Below are positions 27,888 to 36,266 of a stretch of 64,000 nucleotides of DNA, in pieces. Each line of letters begins with the position of its first letter. The first letter of the stretch is position 1. The stretch is from Myxococcales bacterium (GTDB lineage Bacteria; Myxococcota_A; UBA9160; SMWR01), in the NCBI GenBank assembly GCA_022561775.1, contig JADFQO010000003.1, forward strand, positions 18,501 through 82,500. The letters are read 5' to 3'. A program made the position numbers and the translations under genes. Below the pieces are notes generated by a model. It worked only from the letters and a program-made list of their open reading frames with translations, was not told the DNA's origin and did no database searches.

Positions 27888-28940
27888 ATGTGGCTCGACG
27901 AGGGCGAAGAATCGCTTTGGCGGGCCGCGGCGCGACTCACGCTGGCCCCCGCATCCTGGCTCTTCGGTGCGGGAGCCCTGCTGCACCGCGCTCTCTACGC
28001 GCACGGAGCGCTGCGTTCGAGAGCGCTCCCGATACGCGTCGTCAGTGTTGGCAGTCTCGCGAGAGGCAGCGCGGGCGTCACCTTGACCGCCGCCTGGATT
28101 GCGAATGCATTGCATCGCCGCGGCCATCGAGTTGCGTTGGCGGCGCGCGGGGTGGGAGGAGCGCGCCGAGCGCGCGCTGCGGTGCTCGTGGTCTCGGATG
28201 GCCGCTATGTCAAGAGCCGCTTCGAGGTCGCGGGAGCCTCTGCGATGATTCTCGCCGCGCATTCTCCCGGGATCCCGGTACTCGTCGGGTACGATCGTTT
28301 CCACGTCGGAGTGCGTGCAGCCGCTGCTTTTGGCACGGAAATTCTCGTTCTCGATGATGGGTTTCAATGTCATCCGTTGGAGCGCGACGTGGACGTCGTC
28401 GCGATCGACGGCCCGTCGGGATTCAAAAATCGCTGGCTGCTGCCCCTCGGCCCTTTTCGGGAGCCGGTTCGGGCACTGTGTCGCACGGACGCTGTGGGTG
28501 TGATCGACGGCCCGCTCGATGAGAAAGATGCGGAGGTTCTTCAGCGCTTCGGTTCAGGGGCCTTTCGGTTTGCGGCTCATCGGAGGCCGGTTGCTGTCCG
28601 ACCCTTGAGGGGGGGCGCAGCCGATCCTCCCGAGGTGCTGGACGGCGCAGCCGTCGGTCTGATTTCGGAGCTCATTCGACCGACCTCTCTGCGCAACACC
28701 GTCGAACAGCTCGGTGCCGTGGTCGTCACGGAGCGGAACTTCCGGGACCACCACCGCTACGGCCCAAAAGACGTGCGCTACCTGTTTCGCAACGCCCCCC
28801 TGTGGATCACGACAGAAAGAGACGCCATCAGGATCAACCCCGACTGGATCGGCCGCGCTGACGTGCGCGTGCTATCCATCAAACTGGAAGTCGCGCAGGA
28901 AGGGCTGCTACTGGATTGGCTGGAGGCGAGCCTGCGCTGA
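27888..28940 (+). CDS. LpxK-like protein (lipid A 4'-kinase family) with degenerate P-loop
   Basis: 350 residues from ATG 27888 (GAGGGA at 27875-27880). The overall pattern is LpxK: N-terminal amphipathic helix, IRVVSVGSLARGSAGVTLTA, VLVVSDG, VLDDGFQ, RWLLPLGPFREPVRALCRTD, and the C-terminal DHHRYGPKDV and LSIKLEV. But the Walker A (normally GN-xxx-GGTGKTP) is GSLARGSAGVT, with Val64 in place of the catalytic lysine, the GDEP segment is not recognisable, and the H of DDGFQH is Cys161. LpxK phosphorylates lipid A disaccharide at the inner membrane. This copy may be inactive or repurposed. It follows skp by about 100 bases and is not beside other lipid A genes. Confidence 0.8.
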   Translation: MWLDEGEESLWRAAARLTLAPASWLFGAGALLHRALYAHGALRSRALPIRVVSVGSLARGSAGVTLTAAWIANALHRRGHRVALAARGVGGARRARAAVLVVSDGRYVKSRFEVAGASAMILAAHSPGIPVLVGYDRFHVGVRAAAAFGTEILVLDDGFQCHPLERDVDVVAIDGPSGFKNRWLLPLGPFREPVRALCRTDAVGVIDGPLDEKDAEVLQRFGSGAFRFAAHRRPVAVRPLRGGAADPPEVLDGAAVGLISELIRPTSLRNTVEQLGAVVVTERNFRDHHRYGPKDVRYLFRNAPLWITTERDAIRINPDWIGRADVRVLSIKLEVAQEGLLLDWLEASLR

Positions 28941-28941
28941 A

Positions 28942-28959
28942 ATCCGCATTTTGGCGGAT
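28942..28959 (+). terminator. possible hairpin after the lpxK-like gene
   Basis: ATCCGC (28942-28947) and GCGGAT (28954-28959) form a 6-bp stem with a 6-base loop just after the stop codon. No T-run follows at once, so it is only a weak terminator candidate. The rest of the 216-base gap before yicC holds nothing else I can support. Confidence 0.3.
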
Positions 28960-29156
28960 CGGGTACCATCGAGTGCAGGTTCGGTTTTTTGGCGGTTTTT
29001 ACCCAGAATCGACCGAGTATCGGGTGATTCTCGCCCGGGCCGGGTCGGCGAGGCCGGAGCCGAGGCGTCGGGACGGGTTCGTCACGGTCGCCAGGCCGAG
29101 AGAGTCTTCTTGAGGATCTTTGCGAAAGCCGCGATAGAGGTGACAGAGAGGATCTC

Positions 29157-30047
29157 GTGATCTTGAGCATGACGGGGTTCGGCCGGGCATCCCTGCGCCT
29201 GGAGTCGCTCGGCTTCGACATTGAAGTGCGCTCCGTGAATCACCGCCATCTCGACGCGCGCGTGCGCGTGCCGCGCATTCTTTCGAGCTGTGAGGCCGAT
29301 CTGCGGGCGCGGATCCAGCACAGAATCGGTCGCGGAACGGTCGATCTAAACATCGCTACATCGGATGACAGCTCTGTTTCGGCTCGTGTGGATATCGATC
29401 GAGGTGTCGCCGAGGAGTACGGCCGCCTCGCCCGCGAACTGAGCGGCATCGACGGCGTCGAAGGTTCCTTGACGGTAGATGCCCTGATCGGGCTTCCGGG
29501 CGTGGCGCGCCTGGCGGAGCCCAAGTTTCCGGTCGATGAACTTCGCGACGCGCTGCTCGGCGAAGTCGACCGGGCCCTCGACGCGCTCGTGGCGATGCGG
29601 GCCTCAGAGGGGAAGGCGATCGAGCGGGATCTGATGTCGCGGCTCGATCGGGTGGAAGCCCTGGCGGATTCCATCGACCAGCGATCCGGACTGGTGTGCG
29701 ACGCGGTTCGCGACCGTTTGAGAAGGCGAACCGAACAACTGCGATTGGATACCGGGTTGCTCGATGAGGCCCGTCTCCACCAGGAAATCGTGATCGCAGC
29801 CGATCGCCTCGACGTGACCGAGGAGATCGTGCGTCTGCGCAGTCATATCGAACAATTTCGCGAGATCGTGCAGGCGGCGGGAGTCGGCCTACCCGTCGGC
29901 CGACGACTCGAATTCCTGCTGCAGGAATTCGGTCGCGAGGCCAATACGATCGGCTCCAAGGGCAGCGACGCACCGATCGCCCACGATGTCGTGGAACTCA
30001 AGGCCGAACTCGAGCGCATCCGCGAGCAGGTTCAGAACATTGAGTAG
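29157..30047 (+). CDS. yicC: YicC-family endoribonuclease
   Basis: 296 residues from GTG 29157, giving the standard start [12 protein letters not shown]. The family N-terminal domain has [16 protein letters not shown] sequence ([18 protein letters not shown]), and the C-terminal DUF1732 part ends [29 protein letters not shown], typical of YicC/YloC. Members cleave RNA and are stress-associated. The order yicC-remA-gmk is conserved in many bacteria and is seen here with overlaps of 4-8 bases. Confidence 0.94.
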   Translation: MILSMTGFGRASLRLESLGFDIEVRSVNHRHLDARVRVPRILSSCEADLRARIQHRIGRGTVDLNIATSDDSSVSARVDIDRGVAEEYGRLARELSGIDGVEGSLTVDALIGLPGVARLAEPKFPVDELRDALLGEVDRALDALVAMRASEGKAIERDLMSRLDRVEALADSIDQRSGLVCDAVRDRLRRRTEQLRLDTGLLDEARLHQEIVIAADRLDVTEEIVRLRSHIEQFREIVQAAGVGLPVGRRLEFLLQEFGREANTIGSKGSDAPIAHDVVELKAELERIREQVQNIE

Positions 30048-30306
30048 CCGGGTCCTCCTGAATATCGGCTACGGCAATTTCGTGGTCGCAGCCCGGGTGG
30101 TGTCGATTGTCTCGCCGCAGTCGGCGCCGATGAAGCGGCTGCGGGAGGAAGCTTCCGGCCGTAACAAACTGGTCGATGCCACGCAGGGCCGCCGCACCCG
30201 CTCCATCATCGTCACGGATAGTGACCATGTGATTCTCTCTGCCATCAACCCAGACACCGTTGCGGCGCGTTACCTCCACGAGGGACCTCTCGGGAGCGAG
30301 GAGTGA
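30040..30306 (+). CDS. remA: DUF370 / RemA-like regulatory protein
   Basis: 88 residues from TTG 30040, which overlaps the yicC stop by 8 bases; a longer frame upstream lies inside yicC. The sequence is a strong DUF370 match: [60 protein letters not shown]. In Bacillus RemA is a DNA-binding activator of biofilm genes; in other phyla the role is less clear. Its position between yicC and gmk matches the conserved context. Confidence 0.93.
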   Translation: MSSRVLLNIGYGNFVVAARVVSIVSPQSAPMKRLREEASGRNKLVDATQGRRTRSIIVTDSDHVILSAINPDTVAARYLHEGPLGSEE

Positions 30307-30959
30307 GCGCGAACTCCGCGAAGCAGGGGATCCCCTTCGTGGTGGCCGCGCCCTCGGGAACCGGAAAGACCACGGTCTGTCGGCGGGTGGTGGAGCGAGA
30401 TGGGCGGATTTCGTTTTCGGTTTCGCATACGACGCGTCGAAAACGCAATGGCGAGGTCGAGGGTCGAGATTATTGCTTTGTCGATGAACCGGAGTTTCGA
30501 CGATTGGTGATCGAGAGCGCATTTCTCGAGTGGGCGGAGTACAACGCGCATCTCTACGGCACCAGCTGGAAGGCGATCGATCGCGGGCTCGCCGGCGGCC
30601 GCGAATTATTGCTCGAGATCGAGGTGCAGGGGGCCCGGCAGGTGCGGGCGCGGCGCTCCGATGCCCGATTGATCTTCTTGCTGCCGCCGTCGATGGAGGA
30701 ACTCGAGCGCCGCCTCCAGGGGCGTGGCACGGACTCCGCAGAGGAGATTCGGCGACGGCTCGAAGTGGCGAACCAGGAGCTGGAAGCGATCGGCGACTTC
30801 GATTACTCGGTAACCAACGACGACCTGAAGGGCTGCGTGGCGAATCTGCTGGAAATCATCCGCGCCGAGCGTGAGGGGTCGGTCGGCGAGTTGAGGGAAC
30901 GCTTCTCGCCTGTGGCTGCCGCGGAGAAGTTCCGAGGCTCGCGCGCCCGGAAGCCTTGA
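30303..30959 (+). CDS. gmk: guanylate kinase
   Basis: 218 residues from GTG 30303, overlapping the remA stop. P-loop [10 protein letters not shown], then [33 protein letters not shown] and [13 protein letters not shown] mark guanylate kinase, which converts GMP to GDP. rpoZ (omega subunit), which often follows gmk and precedes spoT in proteobacteria, is absent: only 67 bases separate gmk from the next gene. Gmk activity is inhibited by (p)ppGpp in some bacteria, and a (p)ppGpp synthetase is next. Confidence 0.97.
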   Translation: MSANSAKQGIPFVVAAPSGTGKTTVCRRVVERDGRISFSVSHTTRRKRNGEVEGRDYCFVDEPEFRRLVIESAFLEWAEYNAHLYGTSWKAIDRGLAGGRELLLEIEVQGARQVRARRSDARLIFLLPPSMEELERRLQGRGTDSAEEIRRRLEVANQELEAIGDFDYSVTNDDLKGCVANLLEIIRAEREGSVGELRERFSPVAAAEKFRGSRARKP

Positions 30960-31026
30960 TGGACGTCTGGCGGGCAGTCGGGTATTTTAGCCAAGCACCT
31001 GATCTGTAAGGGGAATCTCGCGGCGG

Positions 31027-33177
31027 ATGCTCCGATTCAACGACATTGCTGACCGTATCCTGGAGTACAACTCCTCGTGCGACCTCGCGCTCCTGCAGCG
31101 CGCCTACGTGTTCACCGCCAAGATGCACGAAGGCCAGGAGCGGCTTTCCGGAGAACCCTACCTCGTCCACCCGCTGGAGGTCGCGGGAATCCTCGTCGAG
31201 ATGAGAATGGATGACGTCACGGTGGCGGCCGGTTTGCTCCATGACGCGGTTGAAGACACGCTCACGACCATCGAAGAGATCGAGCGCCTGTTTGGCGAAA
31301 AAGTGGCCTTTGTGGTCGACGGTCTTACGAAGATCGCCAAGATCGAATTCACCTCCCCGCGCGAGCGCCAGGCCGAGAATTTCCGGAAGATGCTGGTCGC
31401 GATGTCCAAGGACATCCGCATTCTCGTCATCAAGCTCGCCGATCGATTGCATAACATGCGGACGCTCGACTTCGTGTCCGACGAGGCGCGCAACCGCATC
31501 GCGCATGAAACGCTCGACATCTACGCGCCGCTCGCGCACCGACTTGGAATCCACTGGATGAAGCAGGAGCTCGAGGATCTGGCGTTTCGGACCCTTCATC
31601 CCGAGGCCGTAACCGAGCTCGAAACGCGCCTGCAGTCTCAACGCCAACCCCGCGAGGAATACATCGAGGAAGTGATCGGTGTGCTGTCGTCTCGTCTCCA
31701 GAGTTCTGGACTCAACGCAACCATCACGGGTCGGCTGAAGGAACTATCATCGATACACGCAAAGATGGAGAGCCAGGGCCTTAGTCTCGACGAGATTTAT
31801 GATGTGATCGCATTTCGGATCACCACAGAGGGTGCTGCCGAGAATGTCTACGCGACTCTCGGGACCGTTCACTCGATCTGGCGACCGGTGCCCGGGCGCT
31901 TCAAGGATTATGTCGCGCTGCCGAAGCCCAACGGATATCAGAGTCTACACACAACCGTGATTGGTCCCTACGGCGAGCGGATGGAAATACAGATACGAAC
32001 GGCCGAAATGCATCGAAATGCGGAGTTCGGGATCGCCGCCCATTGGAAGTACAAGGAGGGGCATTCAGGCGATCCAGATGACGCCAAGTTCGCCTGGTTG
32101 CGGCAGTTGCTCGAGTGGCAGCGCGACGTCGCTGATCCGCACGAGTTCATCGATACCGTCAAGGTCGATCTCTTTCCCGATGAGGTATTCGTGTTTACCC
32201 CGAAGGGGGATGTCATCAACCTGCCAAAGAGCGCGACGCCAATCGATTTCGCCTTCGCGATCCACAGCGAGGTAGGATCGCATTGCGCGGGAGCACGCGT
32301 GAACGGGAAGATGGTGTCGCTACGCCATCGGCTGGTGAACGGCGACACCGTCGAGGTGGTCACGAGTCCCGCGCAGTATCCGCGAAAGGATTGGTTGGAG
32401 TTCGTCGTTTCGGGGCGCGCTCGCGGTCGGATTCGACATTCGATCCGCGCCTCAGAGCGGGAGCGGAGCCGCGAACTCGGCCGGGAGATCCTGGATCGCG
32501 AGTTGCGAAAGCACGGAATGTCGCTGGCGCGATTGCTCGAAGGAGAGGATCTGGCCGAGTTGGCCGCGAAGGAAGTCCACGGCCCGACTGACGTGCTGTT
32601 CGGTGCGCTGGGCTACGGGCGGATCAACGCCGTCGATATTGTGCGCAAACTTCGCGGCGAACAATCGCCCGACCCCGAACCCGAGCGAAAATCGGCCAGG
32701 TTGCGAGGTCTGTTCCGGCGCCAGGCCAAGTCGTCTCCGTCGGGTATCCGCGTCAGCGGTCAGCGCGATGTGCTCGTACGCATCGGACGCTGTTGCGCGC
32801 CGCTGCCCGGCGATGAAGTCGTCGGCTTCGTTACGAGAGGTCGGGGAGTGACCGTGCATGTGAGGGACTGTGTCAAGATCTACGAGTTGGATCCCGCCCG
32901 ACGGATCGAAGTGGATTGGGATTCAGACACCGCGACGCCCTATTGCATCAAGATGCGCGTTCGATCGATCGATCAGCCGGGCCTGCTCGCGAAGGTCACG
33001 AAGACGATCTCCGCCGCTGGCGTGAATATCGGCGCGGCCCGGGTTTCGACGACCTCTGACCAGAAAGCGCTGCAGACGTTCGACCTCTGGGTCACAGATG
33101 TCGGGACGCTCAACGCCGTGATGAAACAGATCGGGAAGATCAAAGGCGTGATCTCGGTCGACCGCCTGCGGAGTTGA
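31027..33177 (+). CDS. spoT: bifunctional (p)ppGpp synthetase/hydrolase, RelA/SpoT family
   Basis: 716 residues, full length. The hydrolase HD domain is intact (HPLEVAGILVEM, GLLHDAVEDT, KLADRLHNMRTL). The synthetase has YDVIAFRI, RFKDYVALPKPNGYQSLHTT and MEIQIRTAEMHRNAEFGIAA, including the Glu-x-Gln catalytic segment. A TGS domain (about 375-440), a zinc-finger/CC region and a C-terminal ACT domain (SIDQPGLLAKVTKTISAAGV) complete the protein. Both activities should be present, so this is a Rel/SpoT-type enzyme controlling the stringent response. The start at 31027 is 67 bases after gmk. Confidence 0.96.
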   Translation: MLRFNDIADRILEYNSSCDLALLQRAYVFTAKMHEGQERLSGEPYLVHPLEVAGILVEMRMDDVTVAAGLLHDAVEDTLTTIEEIERLFGEKVAFVVDGLTKIAKIEFTSPRERQAENFRKMLVAMSKDIRILVIKLADRLHNMRTLDFVSDEARNRIAHETLDIYAPLAHRLGIHWMKQELEDLAFRTLHPEAVTELETRLQSQRQPREEYIEEVIGVLSSRLQSSGLNATITGRLKELSSIHAKMESQGLSLDEIYDVIAFRITTEGAAENVYATLGTVHSIWRPVPGRFKDYVALPKPNGYQSLHTTVIGPYGERMEIQIRTAEMHRNAEFGIAAHWKYKEGHSGDPDDAKFAWLRQLLEWQRDVADPHEFIDTVKVDLFPDEVFVFTPKGDVINLPKSATPIDFAFAIHSEVGSHCAGARVNGKMVSLRHRLVNGDTVEVVTSPAQYPRKDWLEFVVSGRARGRIRHSIRASERERSRELGREILDRELRKHGMSLARLLEGEDLAELAAKEVHGPTDVLFGALGYGRINAVDIVRKLRGEQSPDPEPERKSARLRGLFRRQAKSSPSGIRVSGQRDVLVRIGRCCAPLPGDEVVGFVTRGRGVTVHVRDCVKIYELDPARRIEVDWDSDTATPYCIKMRVRSIDQPGLLAKVTKTISAAGVNIGAARVSTTSDQKALQTFDLWVTDVGTLNAVMKQIGKIKGVISVDRLRS

Positions 33178-33342
33178 CGCCCGCTTTCCCTGCTGCGAAC
33201 GGTGGTTTGCCAACCCAGTACTTGCGAATGAAATTCAGGCTCAGGCGGGCCTCCGTGAGGGGAGGATATTGCGATAGCGGCCGAAAGGTACCCCTTGCGC
33301 TGGCGAATTCGGCTCATTCGAGCGCCGGATCTTCGAATTGTC

Positions 33343-33368
33343 GTAACCGGTCGCGACCTCGATCCGTA
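33343..33368 (+). promoter_or_regulatory. ECF-sigma-like promoter before yceI-bufABC
   Basis: GTAACC (33343-33348), exactly 16 bases, CGTA (33365-33368), about 88 bases before yceI. I recall that copper/heavy-metal-responsive SigF promoters of Caulobacter bufferin genes have GTAACC-N16-CGAA, so this is one base away from that pattern. No ECF sigma gene is in the window. The rest of the 278-base gap after spoT contains no gene. Confidence 0.5.
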
Positions 33369-33455
33369 CAGGAGGTGAGAATCGGGTACCGTCACGGGAG
33401 AGTGCCCCCGCCGATCGATTGGAGGCGTACCGGTTTTTGAGGAGAGGATCCAGGA

Positions 33456-34049
33456 ATGAGAAGAAGCGTGACTGTTTCATGCATTTTTGCACTGGTACTC
33501 GGATTTTCGGCAACCGCTCACGCTACGATTTGGAAGGTGGACCGATCCCACACCACGGTGGGGTTCGGCGTCAGTCACCTTTTCACCAGTGTGCAAGGAA
33601 GGTTCGATCGATTCGACGGCACGATCGAATTCGACCCGGAAAAGCCCGAGGCCGCGGTCGTCCGGGCAACCATTGACGCGGCGAGCATCAACACGAACAA
33701 CACGAAGCGCGATAAACACCTGAGAAGCGACGATTTCTTCGACGTCGAAAACTATCCAACACTCTCGTTCGAGAGCACTCGCGGTGTCACGGAGATGAAG
33801 GACAATCGCGGTAAACTCGCTGGCAACCTGACGATCCGCGGCGTGACGAAGCCCGTCGTTTTCGACGTCACCTTTCGTGGACAGGGAAAGGATCCGTGGG
33901 GCAACCTTCGAGCGGGTTTTGTGGCGAGCTTGAACATCAACCGCAAAGACTACGGGTTGAACTGGAACGAAGTGCTCGAGACGGGCGGGTGGTTGGTTGG
34001 CGACGAGGTGGAGATCCGGATCGACGTCGAGGGAATTCTCGAGGAGTGA
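33456..34049 (+). CDS. YceI-family secreted lipid-binding-type protein
   Basis: 197 residues. A Sec signal peptide (cut after SATAHA) precedes a YceI domain: IWKVDRSHTTVGFGVSHLFT, RFDRFDGTIEFD, NTKRDKHLRSDDFFD, LAGNLTIRGVTKPVVFDVTF and DYGLNWNEVLETGGWLVGDE. YceI proteins are small lipocalin-like beta-barrels that bind isoprenoids in the periplasm. AGGAGAGGATCCAGGA lies just upstream. It is followed by bufA after 50 bases and probably shares its promoter. A link between this YceI and metal handling is inferred from context. Confidence 0.9.
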   Translation: MRRSVTVSCIFALVLGFSATAHATIWKVDRSHTTVGFGVSHLFTSVQGRFDRFDGTIEFDPEKPEAAVVRATIDAASINTNNTKRDKHLRSDDFFDVENYPTLSFESTRGVTEMKDNRGKLAGNLTIRGVTKPVVFDVTFRGQGKDPWGNLRAGFVASLNINRKDYGLNWNEVLETGGWLVGDEVEIRIDVEGILEE

Positions 34050-34099
34050 TGCGGGCGCCGTGCCTGGCGCGGTAGTCCGATCTAAAAGGAGGAACGAAG

Positions 34100-34375
34100 A
34101 TGGCAAATGGCGTCAACAGAGGGGCAATGCTGCTGGCGTCTGCAGTCACCGGACTGCTGACGCTAGGAGTGCCAATCGGAACGGCCATGGCCGATCATCA
34201 TGCCGAAAACGTGCATTGCTACGGCGTGAACAAATGCAAGGGCGCGGGGGACTGCGGCGGAAAGGGCCACTCGTGCGCGGGCAAGAACGCCTGCAAGGGG
34301 CAGGGATATCTGGATATCGATAAAGAGACCTGCCTGAAAATCGCGGGCGGCAGACTCACTCCCGAAAAGAAGTAG
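34100..34375 (+). CDS. bufA: bufferin-type precursor peptide (BufA family)
   Basis: 91 residues. A strong ribosome site (AAGGAGGAA) precedes ATG 34100. A signal peptide (about 1-31, ending AMA) is followed by a Cys-rich mature part with Cys at 40, 46, 52, 59, 65 and 78 in the pattern CYGVNKCKGAGDC, GHSCAGKNACKGQGY. This is the pattern of BufA2-type bufferins, periplasmic ribosomal peptides whose cysteines are modified by a DUF692 (MNIO) enzyme to bind copper. The modifying enzyme and its partner follow directly. Which cysteines are modified cannot be read from sequence. Confidence 0.85.
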   Translation: MANGVNRGAMLLASAVTGLLTLGVPIGTAMADHHAENVHCYGVNKCKGAGDCGGKGHSCAGKNACKGQGYLDIDKETCLKIAGGRLTPEKK

Positions 34376-34385
34376 GGGTGAAGCC

Positions 34386-35267
34386 TTGAATGTGGGGCGC
34401 GCGGGTGCGGCGGCGAACTGGCCCAGGCTGGGGTTCGGCGCCGGCCTGCGCGCCGACCACTACGAAGCCGTTCTCGCGGGCTCGAAGGGGGTCGACTGGT
34501 TCGAGGCCATCACCGAGAACTACATCGACACGAAGGGCCGCCCCCTGGCTGTGCTCGAGTCCGTGCGACGGGATTATCCGATCGCGCTGCACGGCGTCGC
34601 TCTCTCGATCGGTTCCGCGGATCCGTTGGATCGGCGATACTTGAAAGCGCTCCGGGATCTGGTCGATCGAATCGAACCGGCGCTGATCAGTGATCACCTG
34701 TGTTGGAGCAGCGTCGATGGGCGCGCGCTATTTGATCTGCTGCCTCTTCCGCTGACCGAAGAGTGTCTGGTACACGTAGCGGAGCGCGTTCAGATCGTAC
34801 AGGACGCCCTGGGCCGCCGGATTCTACTCGAAAATCCCTCCACGTATCTGAGTTGGAATGCTTCGACGATTTTCGAGGCGGAGTTCCTGTCCGAATTGGC
34901 TGAGCGGGCGGACTGCGGCTTGCTGCTCGATGTGAACAACGTTCACGTGAGCGCCGTCAATCTGGGTTTCGATTCCAGGGCGTATCTCGAGGCAATTCCA
35001 GCGCACCGCGTGGCACAGATACACCTGGCGGGATTCACCGATATGGGAACGCATCTGTTCGATGCCCACAGTCGGGCGGTCTCCGATGAGGTCTGGGATC
35101 TCTATCGGTACGCGCTCGAGCGGATCGGATCGGTGGCCTCCATGGTGGAGTGGGACGACGACATTCCCCCGTGGTCGCGTCTCGTGGAGGAGGTCGATCG
35201 CGCCCGACAGATACACGCCGGGGTATTTTCCACAGGCGAGATCGGCCATGCAGCCATCGCTGGCTGA
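34386..35267 (+). CDS. bufB: DUF692 multinuclear non-heme iron oxygenase (BufB)
   Basis: 293 residues from TTG 34386 (GTG 34392 is an alternative). A TIM-barrel DUF692 protein with the family's metal-ligand motifs: WFEAITENYID, IALHGVALSIGS, ISDHLCWS, RILLENPSTYLSW, GLLLDVNNVHVSAVN, IHLAGFTD and MVEWDDDIP. Relatives (MbnB, BufB) oxidise cysteine residues of a peptide, with Fe ions, to form thiazole- or oxazolone-type copper ligands. It begins 11 bases after bufA and overlaps bufC by 20 bases. All expected ligands appear present. Confidence 0.92.
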   Translation: MNVGRAGAAANWPRLGFGAGLRADHYEAVLAGSKGVDWFEAITENYIDTKGRPLAVLESVRRDYPIALHGVALSIGSADPLDRRYLKALRDLVDRIEPALISDHLCWSSVDGRALFDLLPLPLTEECLVHVAERVQIVQDALGRRILLENPSTYLSWNASTIFEAEFLSELAERADCGLLLDVNNVHVSAVNLGFDSRAYLEAIPAHRVAQIHLAGFTDMGTHLFDAHSRAVSDEVWDLYRYALERIGSVASMVEWDDDIPPWSRLVEEVDRARQIHAGVFSTGEIGHAAIAG

Positions 35268-36036
35268 ACTCCAGCGCGCCCTCGCAGCGCGCATCGTGGC
35301 CGGGGAAGGGCCCGATCTCGACGATTGGATTTGCGTGCCTTCCGAAGCGGACCTCGCAGCACGTGTGGCGGTCTACGTCCAGGGGTATCCCGCGCGCATC
35401 CGAGAGGCATTGCGTGAAACCTTTCTCGCGGTGGCGCACATCCTCGGCGACCGATCTTTTGCGGCGCTTGCCGACCGCTATGCGAGAGGCGTACCCGCCG
35501 ATCTCCGAAATCTCAATCTCGTCGGAGCGGCTTTTCCTGCACACCTCGAGTCGGACCGCGCGAGCGATGATTTGCCGTTCCTTCCCGCTCTCGCCGAGCT
35601 CGAGTGGGCGGTCGACCGGTGTTTCCATGCGGATCTTCTACCGGCGTTCGAACCTTCGGCCTGTAGCGGATGGTCTTGGGAAGATTGGGGGCGCGCGAAA
35701 ATCGGGTTTCAACCCGGGCTCGCGCTCGTTTGCGCCCCGTGGCCGCTGCGCGAGCTGCGCGAGACATGCCGGTGCGAGCGGTCCGAGATCGATGTGGACC
35801 TGGTCGATCGACACGACCGGGTGTTGGTTTACCGACGGGGCTTCGAAGTCGTCGTCGAGTCGATCGGGGCAGCCGAGGCCGAGGCCGCCGAATCGCTGCA
35901 AAACCGGGGCCTGCTCGGCGAAGTTACCGCGAAGCTTGCCGGTTCTGGCGCAGAGCCTGGATCCGTGGTCGGGTTCTTTGGCCGCTGGGTTTCTCTTGGG
36001 CTCGTCGTTTCTTGCGAGGCCTCTCCGTCTTCCTGA
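35248..36036 (+). CDS. bufC: DUF2063 partner protein (BufC-like)
   Basis: 262 residues from ATG 35248; the frame is open upstream but the extra residues fall inside bufB. The N-terminal DUF2063 domain has LAELQRALAARIVAGEG, RVAVYVQGYPARIREALRET, FLAVAHILGDRSFAALADRY and LPFLPALAELEWAVDRCFHA. In MNIO clusters this protein delivers the precursor peptide to BufB. It completes a bufABC set. No DoxX-type bufD is next; the following 230 bases hold no gene I can support. Confidence 0.88.
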   Translation: MQPSLAELQRALAARIVAGEGPDLDDWICVPSEADLAARVAVYVQGYPARIREALRETFLAVAHILGDRSFAALADRYARGVPADLRNLNLVGAAFPAHLESDRASDDLPFLPALAELEWAVDRCFHADLLPAFEPSACSGWSWEDWGRAKIGFQPGLALVCAPWPLRELRETCRCERSEIDVDLVDRHDRVLVYRRGFEVVVESIGAAEAEAAESLQNRGLLGEVTAKLAGSGAEPGSVVGFFGRWVSLGLVVSCEASPSS

Positions 36037-36266
36037 ACGCGCCCGCGGCAGATGCATCCATCTTCTCGATCCCAAGCAAGCGGAAATCTCGAGCGACGCT
36101 CGATTCGCCAGCGGTACTCGAAGGCTCCGCAGATCATTCCTCACCTTCCTGTATACTTCCCGCTAGGTCAAACGCGAGGTGTTTCGCTGCGCGGTAGCGG
36201 GGCGTCTGGCGATAGCCATCGCCGAATGCATCGGGTGGTTCGAGCGTTTGGGTTTCGGATCCTCTG

